From Pseudomonadales bacterium (GTDB lineage Bacteria > Pseudomonadota > Gammaproteobacteria > Pseudomonadales > Pseudohongiellaceae): a stretch of DNA of 52,548 bases. The position numbers and the translations under genes are program-made. The notes under the pieces were generated by a model. The model had not been told where the DNA came from and did no database searches. It saw nothing but the letters and a program-made list of their open reading frames with translations. Numbering within the stretch: the stretch's first letter is position 1; every line of letters begins with the position of its first letter. The DNA is taken from assembly GCA_023257655.1 (NCBI GenBank), contig JALRBQ010000049.1, forward strand, positions 1 to 52,548, written 5' to 3'. This document shows positions 19,100 through 28,343 of the stretch, piece by piece.

Positions 19100-19957
19100 T
19101 CACACCTGGCGTAAACGCACAATTATCAGACTTGCCACGACGAACAACAACAGCGTGGGCAGCGGTACCCACAAGTTCAGTTGATAGAAGCGCTCATCGA
19201 TCAATACATCGGAATAGCCCCGTACCAGTCGGCTCACATCCTGCAGGTAGGATTGATCCAGCAGCGAGGGTTGGAAACTGGCGTAGAGGTAGTGTCCCCA
19301 GTCACCCAGCATGGATTTGAAAATATCCAGAGTCAGCGTGATACCGAGCGCGGTCGTAACCGCCTGCGTCACTGATTGTGCACTCACGGAGACGAGCACG
19401 CCAAACGCGATGGCGGCTGGCATCGGCAACAGGGCCAGCAAGATTCCGCTGCGAATCTCCGCGTGAATTTCCGGCACGCTAATCAGTTCATAACCATCCT
19501 CGACGACGGCGCCGTATTCCCAGAATACCCCCGCCAGCCACCCAGTAGCCAGCAACAGCAACAGCACAGCGATCAATGCCTGCAGATGCAGCAGGAGGAG
19601 TTTTGACAGCACCACATTGCTGCGGCTGGCTCGCCGGATCAACAGGTGTCTCAACGTGCCCAAATCGCGTTCGCTGCTGAAGCTGTAGGCGGCCTGTGCC
19701 ACTAGCAGCAAGGTGAGAATGGTCAAGCCAGTCTTGATGCCATCGACGAAGTAGCCGTAGGCATTGGTAGCGGCCACCGCATCGAAGTCGTTATTGCCCA
19801 GCAGGCTCTGGCGTGCCGTCTGTCCGCTAGTGGTCAGTTGAGTAAACAGAAATTGCAGCAGGGCGACGCCGGCCGGTGCCAATACAACGAGCTTGCCACC
19901 GAATCCGCGCACGACCAGAAATGCTTCGGCCCGCAATGCCACCAACAGACTAGACAT
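19100..19957 (-). CDS. ABC-2 type transporter permease
   Basis: This 285-residue integral membrane protein has about six hydrophobic segments: about 22-42, 73-93, 115-142 (LLLLHLQALIAVLLLLLATGWLAG in part), 168-190, 197-215 and 258-280. SFSSERDLGTLRHLLIRRASRSN (about 92-114) is a typical ABC-2 coupling-helix region. It has a sizeable external loop after the first helix. It overlaps the ATPase gene by 8 bases, so the two form one exporter. The architecture resembles NosY-like and GldF-like permeases. The substrate is unknown; operon partners suggest an envelope or surface role. Confidence 0.85.
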   Translation of the reverse strand: MSSLLVALRAEAFLVVRGFGGKLVVLAPAGVALLQFLFTQLTTSGQTARQSLLGNNDFDAVAATNAYGYFVDGIKTGLTILTLLLVAQAAYSFSSERDLGTLRHLLIRRASRSNVVLSKLLLLHLQALIAVLLLLLATGWLAGVFWEYGAVVEDGYELISVPEIHAEIRSGILLALLPMPAAIAFGVLVSVSAQSVTQAVTTALGITLTLDIFKSMLGDWGHYLYASFQPSLLDQSYLQDVSRLVRGYSDVLIDERFYQLNLWVPLPTLLLFVVASLIIVRLRQV

Positions 19958-20876
19958 TGTCGCCTCCGCCGTTGATTTCCCGGAACAGACCCGTCAGTGA
20001 GGCGCGTTGCATCTGCAATTCGGCGACGCCAATCCGGTTGCTGACCAGCAGGGCATTCAGCTCGCTCGAGGACACGTCGCCAAGATCGACGGGCAGGTAA
20101 CCGTTCGCATCGAGAGGCCGTGCCTGAAGACCGGGATGGGCATCAATTAACGCGCGGGCCGCGTCTATCTGCTCGGTTCGGACCAGTGCGAGACTGCTGG
20201 CCCCACCCAGCAGATCGGTAATCGTGCCGCTCGTGGCGATCCTGCCTTTGTGCAGGATCGCGATGTGCGTACAGACCTGTTCCAGATAGGGCAGTTGATG
20301 GCTGCACAGGAAGAAGCTGGTGCCGGCGTCACGATTGAGATGTTGAATCAATTGCAACACGTCATCGACACCCCCTGCATCGAGCCCGTTGAAGGGTTCG
20401 TCGAGGATGATGAGTTCCGGGTTCCCCAGCAAGGCCTGTGCGATCGAGGCCCGCCGCTTGTTGCCGAGGGAGAGTTGGCTAACGCGGAAGCGGGAATAGC
20501 GTTCTATTCCTAACAATTTTTCTACGTGAGCAGGACTGCGCACCGGTTTATCGCAGAGCAGACGCGCAAGCTCGAGATTCTGGCGCACGGTGAGCCCGGG
20601 ATGCAGGCTGGGCGTGTCGAAAATTGCCACCACTCGCCCCTGTGTGCGGTAGAGTTGGGTGGGCTCATGGCCGAGCACGGTTACAGTGCCAGCCTGAAAA
20701 CCTTGCAATCCTAACAGACATTCTATCGTGGTGGTCTTGCCTGACCCGTTGAGTCCGACCAGACCGTGAATTGCGCCGCGTGTGATCGAGAGCTCCAGCG
20801 CATCGAGCACCGTAACGGCGTCATAGCGCTTGGTCAGTCCGGTTATAGCGAGAGCGGTATCAGATTGGGTTTGCAT
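19950..20876 (-). CDS. ABC transporter ATP-binding protein
   Basis: This 308-residue protein is the nucleotide-binding subunit of an ABC-2 exporter. It shows Walker A GLNGSGKTT (41-49), the signature region LSLGNKRRASIAQAL (a variant LSLGN, seen in BcrA/NosF-like ATPases), Walker B LIILDEPFNGLD and the H-loop SHQL. The C-terminal 80 residues form the extra domain common in this group. It is the first gene of the seven-gene operon running down to 13721. The ATG at 20876 has a weak ribosome site; a strong hairpin (20911-20934) lies in its leader. One ATPase with one permease predicts a homodimeric pair of half-transporters. Confidence 0.9.
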   Translation of the reverse strand: MQTQSDTALAITGLTKRYDAVTVLDALELSITRGAIHGLVGLNGSGKTTTIECLLGLQGFQAGTVTVLGHEPTQLYRTQGRVVAIFDTPSLHPGLTVRQNLELARLLCDKPVRSPAHVEKLLGIERYSRFRVSQLSLGNKRRASIAQALLGNPELIILDEPFNGLDAGGVDDVLQLIQHLNRDAGTSFFLCSHQLPYLEQVCTHIAILHKGRIATSGTITDLLGGASSLALVRTEQIDAARALIDAHPGLQARPLDANGYLPVDLGDVSSSELNALLVSNRIGVAELQMQRASLTGLFREINGGGDNV

Positions 20877-20910
20877 CTATTGAAATCAACCAGAAGGATC
20901 GAACTTGAGG

Positions 20911-20934
20911 GGCGACCAGCTCAGCCTGGTCGCC
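20911..20934. other. Perfect 9-bp hairpin between the M16 peptidase gene and the ABC operon
   Basis: GGCGACCAG (20911-20919) and CTGGTCGCC (20926-20934) are exact inverted repeats around a 6-base loop. On the minus strand this lies 106 bases after the peptidase stop and 34 bases before the ABC ATPase start. No T-run follows on the minus strand, so it is not a classical intrinsic terminator. It could be a processing site or attenuator, or stabilise the 3' end of the peptidase mRNA. Confidence 0.5.
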
Positions 20935-21040
20935 GTTTCAGTGAGTGTCGTCGGCGGTTGTCGTTCGATAGCACTGGTGATCCACGGGCTTGAAAGCGCG
21001 GTAAGGACCACGGCGAGCCAGATCTGACAACGCTGTCGGA

Positions 21041-24007
21041 TTACTCTACGAACAGATCATCCACCTGGACTTGTTTGACTGCACCAAATTGGGAGAGTTC
21101 CTCGGTATCGATGATCGACAGGTCACCGACGATCGAGATCAGCTTGGGGCGACCCTTGATGTGCTGTTCGTGGAACTCCAGCAGATCTTCCATGGTGGAA
21201 TCTTGCAGCTGGGCGAAGCGCTGACGACGGGGGTCGCCCTGCAAGCCCAGGCGCTCCCAACCGCGCACCGTTCCGATCACTTCACGGAAGCTGACCTTCG
21301 AGGTGCGGTAACGATTCATCAGCGAATCGGTGGTTTCATTGAAGCGTTCGGTCGAAGCCGGCAAATTATCGAACAGGTCGAGGAAGGCGTTCAGGGAGTC
21401 GACCGTCTTGTCGGTCTGTGTGCCGATCGCGCCCAACATCAGGTTCTGGTCGTTGACACGGCCGCCCTGGGAGTAGCGGGCCGAAGCCGAGTAGGCCAGT
21501 GCGCGAGCTTCGCGCAATTCCTGGAATACCACACTGGACATGCCGCTTCCGAAATAGTTGCTATAGATAGAAGCAATAACGCTGTCGTTTTCATCGTAGT
21601 CGCCATCGGGAAACTCGATCCGCACCTGGGCCTGCGCCGTCTTCTGGTCGACGACATACACCTCGGTGTCGCTGATGTCGCGCGCCTTGCGGAAGCGGAA
21701 AGGAGGCGTGTCCTGCAATTCCGCATTCGGCTCGTAGTGGCGGCGCAGAATCGTGACCAGATCTTCCAGCGGCATGGAGCCGGTATAGGCGAGTGTCTGT
21801 TTATAGTTCAGCAGATTGCCGGGCAGGTGCAGCAATTCATCCAGCGTGGTGGCGTTGATTTCGTCGCTGCTGAGGGCCTCCAGCATCGGCGATTCCTCGC
21901 CGTAACGATTGTACATATACAGCGCCTGGGCGATCGCCGGTGGAGAGTTCTTCTGGTCCCGTCGGCTCTTCAGCAGAATGCCTTTCAGGTTCTCCAGTGT
22001 GGTGGCATCGGTAGTGGGATTCTTCACCAGATCCAACATCAACGCGAGACTGGCCTCGAACTGTTCGTCCAAGCCACTGATGGCGATGCCGGCCGAATTC
22101 TCACCAGCACCGAAGCGGAATTCGCTGCCCATTCGATACCATTCTTTCTGCAGGGCTTCATTTGACAGCGAGCCGGTACCGGCGACATCCATCAGGGCTG
22201 CGGCCAGCCCCAGCTTTTCATTCTCTTCCGTGCCCACCTCCACATTGATTGAGAACGAGAACAGATCATTCAGTGGGTTCGGGGCGTAGTAAAGCTCCAC
22301 ACCGTTGGCAAACTCGATGACCCGGTAGTCCTTGTCGGGCACGACATAGGTCGGTTCAATCGGGTCGTAGTGCATCGCCAGGACCTGGGCTGCGAATTCG
22401 GATTGCTGGGAGGAATCGATCGCGACCGGATCAATCTGGGGCTTCTCAACCTGGGGAATCTCGTGTTGGGCATCGATGCGATAGGCCGCGACATAATCGG
22501 AGCGGAAATACTTGTTCGCCACGGTCACCACATCCTGTTTGCTCAGGCGGCTCATGCGATCGAGTTCTTCAACGGTGTATGCCCAGTCTGCGCCCTCGAT
22601 GAATGACGTCCGCATCATGCTCACGCGCGCGGTGTTGAATTCGAGTGAGGCTTTCTGGTTTTTCTTGAAGTCGTTAATGATCGCCGGAATGATCCAGTCT
22701 TCAAATTCGCCCGCCTTGATCAGTTCGATCTGGTCGAGCAGCAGCTGTTCGACTTCGGCGAGCGTCTGATCCTGTTTGGGCGATCCGTACAGATACTGCA
22801 CGCCAGCGTCGTTCAGGAACATGGGCGAGGAACCGGCGCTGGAGACGACTTGTTGCTGGGTGAGGTTTAGATTGATGAGTCCGGCGGTACGGTTGTCCAG
22901 AATCATGTCGAGCAGAATCAGGGCCTCCTTGTCGGGGCTGCCATTCGGCGCAGTGCGGAAGGCCAGTTGCACTTCTTCCTGGCCGGGGTACTGCACGGTG
23001 GTTCGTTCGACGCCCTGCAGGGGGGCTTCCTGCCATGGTCCGACTTCGGCCACTGGCTTGCGCTGCCAGCGCGAGAATTTTTCGCTGATCAGGGCCATCG
23101 TCGCGTCAACATCAATGTCACCGCTGATGATGATTGCCATGTTGTTGGGCACGTAATAGGTATCGAAATAATTCTGGATATAGACCAGTGAAGGGTTCTT
23201 CAAATCCTCGACGGTGCCGATTGTCGGTTGCTGACCATAGGGATGCACCTTGAAGACGAGTTCGTTGAGCGCGGTGTTGATGATGCGACCGCCGTTGTCG
23301 AGTGAGCGGTTTTTCTCCTCGTAAACCGTTTCGAGTTCGGTGTGGAAGAGGCGGAACACCGGATCGATGAAGCGATCGGATTCGATCTCGGCCCATTGCG
23401 CCAGTCGGTTTGATGGCAGGCCAACCTTGTACACCGTCTCTTCAAAGGAGGTGTGGGCATTCAGTTCGGTGCCACCCATGCTGGCGTACAGCTTGTCGAT
23501 CTCATTCGGCACTGCGTAGGCGGCTGCCTGTTGGGCAACCCGGTTAATCTCGGCATAGATCTCGGCGCGGCGTGCCGGGTCCGTTTCGCGAAAATGTTGT
23601 TCGTACAATTCGGTAATGCGATCGAGGTAGGGTTTCTCGGCGGCGTAATCGACAGTGCCCAGATGCTGATTACCCTTGAACAGCAGATGTTCCAGATAGT
23701 GGGCCAGCCCGGTGGCGTCGGCCGGGTCCTGCTTGCTGCCGGCACGCACAGCAATCTCGGAGTAGAAGCTGGGCTCTTCATGGTTTTCGGTCAGGTAGAC
23801 GGTGAGGCCATTATCCAGCTGGAAGATTTTCGCGGCCAGGGGATCGCGATCGTCATCGGCATTGATGCGGTGGTAACCGGGACTGGCTGTCACGCTCGGA
23901 GCGGTGTCTTCGCTGGCGGGCTGATCGCTGCAGGCGAAAAGGGCAAGACTCAGTGTGGCGGCGGTAATCCCGCGCAGCAGCGCCCGGAGAGTGAAAACCT
24001 GATTCAT
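21041..24007 (-). CDS. M16 family zinc peptidase lipoprotein (pitrilysin type)
   Basis: This 988-residue metalloprotease has two M16 modules, giving the clamshell architecture of pitrilysin-like enzymes that degrade peptides in the periplasm. A lipoprotein signal (residues 1-26, ending LFAC) places it at a membrane. The inverted zinc motif HxxEH is intact (H103, E106, H107 in AHYLEHLLFKGN), with the distal Glu likely in NAHTSFEETVYKVG. The C-terminal half (about 550-988) is the inactive partner module, including YSASARYSQGGR. The ATG at 24007 is preceded by a strong CAGGAG site. It appears monocistronic: a 467-base intergenic region lies upstream and 164 bases separate it from the ABC operon. 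The substrate is unknown. Confidence 0.93.
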   Translation of the reverse strand: MNQVFTLRALLRGITAATLSLALFACSDQPASEDTAPSVTASPGYHRINADDDRDPLAAKIFQLDNGLTVYLTENHEEPSFYSEIAVRAGSKQDPADATGLAHYLEHLLFKGNQHLGTVDYAAEKPYLDRITELYEQHFRETDPARRAEIYAEINRVAQQAAAYAVPNEIDKLYASMGGTELNAHTSFEETVYKVGLPSNRLAQWAEIESDRFIDPVFRLFHTELETVYEEKNRSLDNGGRIINTALNELVFKVHPYGQQPTIGTVEDLKNPSLVYIQNYFDTYYVPNNMAIIISGDIDVDATMALISEKFSRWQRKPVAEVGPWQEAPLQGVERTTVQYPGQEEVQLAFRTAPNGSPDKEALILLDMILDNRTAGLINLNLTQQQVVSSAGSSPMFLNDAGVQYLYGSPKQDQTLAEVEQLLLDQIELIKAGEFEDWIIPAIINDFKKNQKASLEFNTARVSMMRTSFIEGADWAYTVEELDRMSRLSKQDVVTVANKYFRSDYVAAYRIDAQHEIPQVEKPQIDPVAIDSSQQSEFAAQVLAMHYDPIEPTYVVPDKDYRVIEFANGVELYYAPNPLNDLFSFSINVEVGTEENEKLGLAAALMDVAGTGSLSNEALQKEWYRMGSEFRFGAGENSAGIAISGLDEQFEASLALMLDLVKNPTTDATTLENLKGILLKSRRDQKNSPPAIAQALYMYNRYGEESPMLEALSSDEINATTLDELLHLPGNLLNYKQTLAYTGSMPLEDLVTILRRHYEPNAELQDTPPFRFRKARDISDTEVYVVDQKTAQAQVRIEFPDGDYDENDSVIASIYSNYFGSGMSSVVFQELREARALAYSASARYSQGGRVNDQNLMLGAIGTQTDKTVDSLNAFLDLFDNLPASTERFNETTDSLMNRYRTSKVSFREVIGTVRGWERLGLQGDPRRQRFAQLQDSTMEDLLEFHEQHIKGRPKLISIVGDLSIIDTEELSQFGAVKQVQVDDLFVE

Positions 24008-24474
24008 AAATAACTCCTGAATTCGATACCTGTGTAAGAGGGGGATGCCGGTACCTGGCGACTGGCGACTGGCAAAGAGGCCCTAGTTTGGCAGATTTTA
24101 GTGGGTGTTGGGGGATTTATTGCGCGCCCCATCGCGCGCGGGGCGCGCTTCCCCGCGTCCAACTATACCGGCCTCGCAATCAGGCACCACCAGCGCGGAA
24201 TCCAGATATTATCCAGAGACAGAGGCCGATCAGTCGAGGCCGCGAGCTCGCGGTGGCTGGTGCCCGCGAGCCGTGAGACGAGTGACTTCTGCGACCGAAA
24301 TTGTGACTTTGTTTTTCCGGCCGGGTCGAGTCGCCGTGATTATGGGAAAAAACAATCAAAATCAGCTGGTTATCTCGCTTAAACAATCGAGGTCTGGTCG
24401 CTAAAGTTAGACTGCTTTGCGGCTTTCGAGCGTATAATTCACAACTTTATCGCAATCCCAGGCCAGATCCGCTT
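24008..24474. other. Divergent intergenic region (467 bases) rich in inverted repeats
   Basis: This is the longest non-coding stretch, between the M16 peptidase gene (minus) and the efflux operon (plus). It holds 2.7 copies of a 7-base direct repeat (CTGGCGA at 24055-24073), a GC-rich hairpin with exact 9-base arms (24122-24130 and 24140-24148), a perfect 14-base palindrome CCGCGAGCTCGCGG (24240-24253), and a -10-like TATAAT (24433-24438) before the TolC-like gene. Short open frames here exist in several frames at once, which reflects GC content rather than coding. I see no tRNA or recognisable riboswitch. A small RNA is possible. Confidence 0.6.
24433..24438 (+). promoter_or_regulatory. -10 element for the tripartite efflux operon
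   Basis: A perfect TATAAT lies 36 bases upstream of the TolC-like start codon. No convincing -35 hexamer lies 16-18 bases upstream; TTAGAC is present, but with a 20-base spacer. If used, the promoter may need an activator. Motif evidence only. Confidence 0.4.
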
Positions 24475-26166
24475 ATGAACAGGCTCCATCGACCACTGCT
24501 CACCGTACTCGTCGCCCTGCTGGTGGCCGCCTGTACCAGCGCGGCGAACAAACGCAGCGCCGATGAGGAGAGTTACGGCGTGATTGCGGAAAAATCACCG
24601 GCCGTGCCGGGCATGAGTCAACAGGTCGTCATCGACGCGCCCCAGGCCGTCGATCTGTCTGCTTATCGCGTCAACAGTGACTCCTTCGAGTTTCTCGATG
24701 CCGAGGCCGACAGCGAATTGGGAGCCCATATCCTGTCCCTGAATGAGGCGCTCGATCTGGCGTTTCAACACAGCAAGGAATACCAGGCTCAGAAAGAGCG
24801 CCTGTATCTGGAAGCGCTGGCACTGACGTTTGACCGTTATCGTTATACGCCGACCTTCTCTTTTAGCGGTGGCGCGGATTACGAATGGGATGCACAGGAC
24901 CAGTTTGTTGCCGATATGCAGAGCCTGACCGGTATGGAGCGCATCAGCACCAGTGAGAGCATTGATGCCGGCACCAGTCTCGGTGCCCGGTACCTGCTCA
25001 AGGGCGGCGGTGCCATCGCGCTCAACCTGACCAACAACTTTACCCGCTTTCTCACCGGCGATATCAGCGAGTTCGGCACGAGTGCGCTGATCGGCTCCTT
25101 CACGCAGCCGCTGCTGCGCGACTTTGGCACCGCGGTGGAGACCGAGGCGCTAATGCAGGCCGAACGGGATCTGCTGTATCAACTGCGGGATTTCACCAGC
25201 TTCCGCAAGGCCTTCGCTGTGCGTATCGCGTCGGACTATTATTCGGTGTTATTGCAGCGTGAGACCGTGCGCAATAACCACGCCGGTCTGCTCGCGAACA
25301 ATCTTTCGCTGGAACGGGAGCAGGCATTTCAGCAGGAAGGTCTGCGCACCTTGCTGCAAGTGGGTCGACTGGAGCAATCGTCACTGCAACAGGATCTGCG
25401 CTGGACGTCGTCGATTACGCGATACAAGCGCAGTCTGGACAACTTCAAGTTGCTGCTGGGGCTCGATGCCGACGACGCCATTGTGCTCGATGACAATGAG
25501 ATGACCTTGATCACCGAGACCGGCATGGAGAGTCCCGATCTCGATTTGGAACAGGCCATCGCTCTGGCGGTGCAAACCCGTCTCGATCTGTACACACAAC
25601 TGGATCGGGTGCAGGACAGCGCGCGTCGCATCCGGGTCGCTGCCAATGCGCTCAATCCGTCACTGGATCTGAGCATCGTCGCGTCGGTGCCGGACAGTCC
25701 GGATGGTTCGCTGGGCGAACTGGATTTCGAGAATGCCGTTTACCGTGCAGGGCTGGACTTCGATCTGCCGCTGAATAACAAGGCCGAACGCAATGACTAC
25801 CGCCGTGCTCTGATCGATTACGAGGCGGCGACCCGTGCTTACCTGTCTGCGGTAGATGAGATCAAGCTGGACGTGGTGGATGACTGGCGTCGCATGAACG
25901 AAGCGCGCAAGAGTTATGACATCAATGTCACCAGCGTCCAGATCAACGAACGTCGGGTTGAAGAAGCCGAGCTGCGCGCTGAACTGGGTTTAGGTGATAT
26001 TCAGGATACGGTAGATTCCCAGAATGACCTGACCGCGGCACGCACGGAACTGGTCCGTTCCATCGTGGACCACAATATTGCCAAACTCGAATTCTGGAGA
26101 GATGTGGGATTGCTATATGTCAATGACAACGGACAGTGGGAGGAAGGCATAGATGAGCCTCGATAA
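24475..26166 (+). CDS. TolC-family outer-membrane efflux lipoprotein
   Basis: This 563-residue protein is the outer-membrane channel of the efflux system encoded by the next three genes. It has a lipoprotein signal (MNRLHRPLLTVLVALLVAAC; Cys20) and two repeats of the outer-membrane efflux fold. The first begins near LNEALDLAFQHSKEYQAQKERLYLEAL (about 89-115) and the second near LDLEQAIALAVQTRLDLYTQLDRVQD. Long helical stretches alternate with beta segments such as GTSLGARYLLKGGGAIALNL. The C-terminal helix ends with LGLGDIQDTVDSQNDLTAAR. It overlaps the adaptor gene by 14 bases, so the two are cotranslated. Confidence 0.9.
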   Translation: MNRLHRPLLTVLVALLVAACTSAANKRSADEESYGVIAEKSPAVPGMSQQVVIDAPQAVDLSAYRVNSDSFEFLDAEADSELGAHILSLNEALDLAFQHSKEYQAQKERLYLEALALTFDRYRYTPTFSFSGGADYEWDAQDQFVADMQSLTGMERISTSESIDAGTSLGARYLLKGGGAIALNLTNNFTRFLTGDISEFGTSALIGSFTQPLLRDFGTAVETEALMQAERDLLYQLRDFTSFRKAFAVRIASDYYSVLLQRETVRNNHAGLLANNLSLEREQAFQQEGLRTLLQVGRLEQSSLQQDLRWTSSITRYKRSLDNFKLLLGLDADDAIVLDDNEMTLITETGMESPDLDLEQAIALAVQTRLDLYTQLDRVQDSARRIRVAANALNPSLDLSIVASVPDSPDGSLGELDFENAVYRAGLDFDLPLNNKAERNDYRRALIDYEAATRAYLSAVDEIKLDVVDDWRRMNEARKSYDINVTSVQINERRVEEAELRAELGLGDIQDTVDSQNDLTAARTELVRSIVDHNIAKLEFWRDVGLLYVNDNGQWEEGIDEPR

Positions 26167-28321
26167 ACAACTGTTATCAGCACAGATCGCGGCCAGGATT
26201 CCTCCCCAGGTGAAGAGCAAGTGGCTGGAGTTGAAGGCACGCTATCTGGCAGCCAGCAAGAACGCGCAGATTGCAATTGCCGGTGGCGGTGCGCTCGTCC
26301 TCGTCCTGTTTATCGTCTGGCTCGGCTCCGGATCTGATGCCGTCACCGGTGGCGTGACCTTCGAAGTGCGTCGCGGCAAGCTCGACATCACCGTGCTGGA
26401 AGGAGGTACTCTGGAGGCATTGCAGTCCCAGGAAATTCGCTCCGAGGTGAAGGGTCGCGATGGCGTCAAGATTCTGCGCATCGTGGAAGAGGGTTATCGC
26501 ATCTCGCAAGAGGACGTGGACAGTGGCCTGGTCCTGGTGGAACTCGACACGGCACAGTTGATCGATGAGCAGCTGAATCAGGAAATCGCCGTCGAGACGG
26601 CTGAGGCGAGCTACATCGAACGGCGCGCCCAGTTTGAGATTCAACTCAATCAGAACATGACGGATCTGAATGACGCGCGGCAGAACATGCGCTTCGCCCG
26701 ACTCGACTTCGAGAAATTTCTCGGTGGCACCATCGTCAAGGAAATCATCGACGAGCTGCAGATTGAACAACGTCTGGCAAAAATGGAGGCCGCGGATCTG
26801 GCGGCAATGGAAGTGGCAAGTCGCGAGATCGAGGCGACAGACATGCCCGAGGCTGCTGCGGCAGCGCCGGCGCTCGAGTTTGATCCTGCGGCAATCGATT
26901 CCATGCCGCCCCAGATGCAGGAACGCATTCGGCAGACGCTGGCTGAGAACGGCGGCACCTTGCCCCCGGAAATGCTCGAGCGCATGCAGCGCTTTCAGCA
27001 AGGCGGTGGCGGCTTCGGTGGTGGCCCGGGAGGAGGTTTCGGCGGCGCACCCGGTGGGGGTGGCTTTGCGGGTGGACCAGGCGGTGGTCGCGGCAACCGG
27101 ACTCCTGGTGCCGGAGCGCCGACAACCCAGGCTCCCGTCGAAAGCACACCGACCCCCAGCGAGCCGACCGAACTGGTGCTGACGAAACAATCCTCGTCAC
27201 CGCCGGATTCCACTGCACAGTTGCTTATGGATGACAGCTACATGCTGATCCGCAATGGCATCGATTTTACCCGCTACGCGAATATCGAGATTCTGGAAGA
27301 CGGTGAGGCCAAACAGCAATTGCGATCGCTGGAAGACGACCTGCAAGTGGCGCAGCAGGAATTACTGCTGGCCCAGGACCGTATCGAGGGTCAACGCCGA
27401 CTGGAAGACCGGGCTTTTATCACGCCGACGGAACTTGAAGCGGAAGAGCTGAACCTGAACAAGGCGCGCAACAAGATGGCGGAGAAGGAAACCGCGCTGA
27501 AACTTTACATTCAGTATACGTTTCCGAAAGATGCCGAGAAGAAACTGTCGGACTATGAGAATGCGGTCATGCGCTATCAGCGACAGTTGAAGGAGAATAT
27601 CGCTGAGCAGGCTCAGGAAGAGGCGCGCTTCAGTTCCGCCGAGCGCAAGTACAACCTCGAGCGCGTGAAACTGGCAGACATTAACAAGCAACTGGAAAAC
27701 GCGGTAATTCGCGCCAAGCGTCCTGGTCTCGTGGTGTATGGTGCTGCGGATCAGAACTCGCAGCGATTCCGCGGCAACAATCAGGAAGCGATCCAGGAAG
27801 GTGCCACGGTGCGTGAGCGCCAGCCGATTCTGACGATTCCGGATATGCGCAAGATGGCGGTTAAGGTGAACATTCACGAGTCTGCCGTGCAACGCATCAT
27901 CGTTGGCCAGCAGGTCAACGTGCTGGTGGATGCGTTCCCGGATCAAAAACTCACTGGCGTGGTAACCAAGGTTGCCGTCGTTGCTGACTCGGCGAACTCC
28001 TTCATGAACCCGGATCTCAAGGTGTATCCGACGACGATCACTATCGATGGCACCCACGACTGGTTACGTCCCGGCATGAGCGCCGAGGTCGAGATTCTGG
28101 TCGATACACTGGATGATGCCATTTATGTGCCCCTGCAAGCCGTAACCTACTATAACGACCAGCGGGTCGTGTATGTCTCCCGAGGCGGTCGCGCCGAGCG
28201 ACGACCGGTCGAAGTGGGCACGTTCTCCGAGTCGTTCATCCAGATCACCAGCGGCCTCAGTCCCGGTGAAGAGGTGTTGTTGCTCGCTCCACAGCAAACG
28301 AACGCCAACGCCGGCGCCTGA
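26153..28321 (+). CDS. Periplasmic adaptor (HlyD/MacA-like) with a glycine-rich insertion
   Basis: This 722-residue membrane-fusion protein bridges the MacB-like pump and the TolC-like channel. It has one transmembrane helix (about 38-58), an N-terminal lipoyl/barrel part (FEVRRGKLDITVLEGGTLEAL), helical hairpin segments (about 140-225 and 365-515) and C-terminal beta-barrel/MP domains (IPDMRKMAVKVNIHESAVQ, LRPGMSAEVEILVDTL). Typical adaptors are about 350-450 residues. The extra length comes from long hairpins and a middle insertion: a duplicated PPQMQERI/PPEMLERM segment (about 252-278), a Gly-rich stretch (284-316) and a Pro/Thr-rich linker to about 352. Such a flexible break inside the hairpin is unusual and may enlarge the hairpin tip. 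Confidence 0.88.
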   Translation: MSLDKQLLSAQIAARIPPQVKSKWLELKARYLAASKNAQIAIAGGGALVLVLFIVWLGSGSDAVTGGVTFEVRRGKLDITVLEGGTLEALQSQEIRSEVKGRDGVKILRIVEEGYRISQEDVDSGLVLVELDTAQLIDEQLNQEIAVETAEASYIERRAQFEIQLNQNMTDLNDARQNMRFARLDFEKFLGGTIVKEIIDELQIEQRLAKMEAADLAAMEVASREIEATDMPEAAAAAPALEFDPAAIDSMPPQMQERIRQTLAENGGTLPPEMLERMQRFQQGGGGFGGGPGGGFGGAPGGGGFAGGPGGGRGNRTPGAGAPTTQAPVESTPTPSEPTELVLTKQSSSPPDSTAQLLMDDSYMLIRNGIDFTRYANIEILEDGEAKQQLRSLEDDLQVAQQELLLAQDRIEGQRRLEDRAFITPTELEAEELNLNKARNKMAEKETALKLYIQYTFPKDAEKKLSDYENAVMRYQRQLKENIAEQAQEEARFSSAERKYNLERVKLADINKQLENAVIRAKRPGLVVYGAADQNSQRFRGNNQEAIQEGATVRERQPILTIPDMRKMAVKVNIHESAVQRIIVGQQVNVLVDAFPDQKLTGVVTKVAVVADSANSFMNPDLKVYPTTITIDGTHDWLRPGMSAEVEILVDTLDDAIYVPLQAVTYYNDQRVVYVSRGGRAERRPVEVGTFSESFIQITSGLSPGEEVLLLAPQQTNANAGA

Positions 28322-28343
28322 ACGGGTCGAGGAAACGAGCTCA

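Noticed and set aside
21071..22165. 364-residue open frame on the plus strand
   Set aside because: It lies antisense to the M16 peptidase gene, whose zinc motif and two-module length are unmistakable.
24088..24404. Several overlapping short frames in the efflux-operon upstream region
   Set aside because: Three plus frames and one minus frame are open at once over GC-rich inverted repeats, none with a good ribosome site or a familiar sequence.
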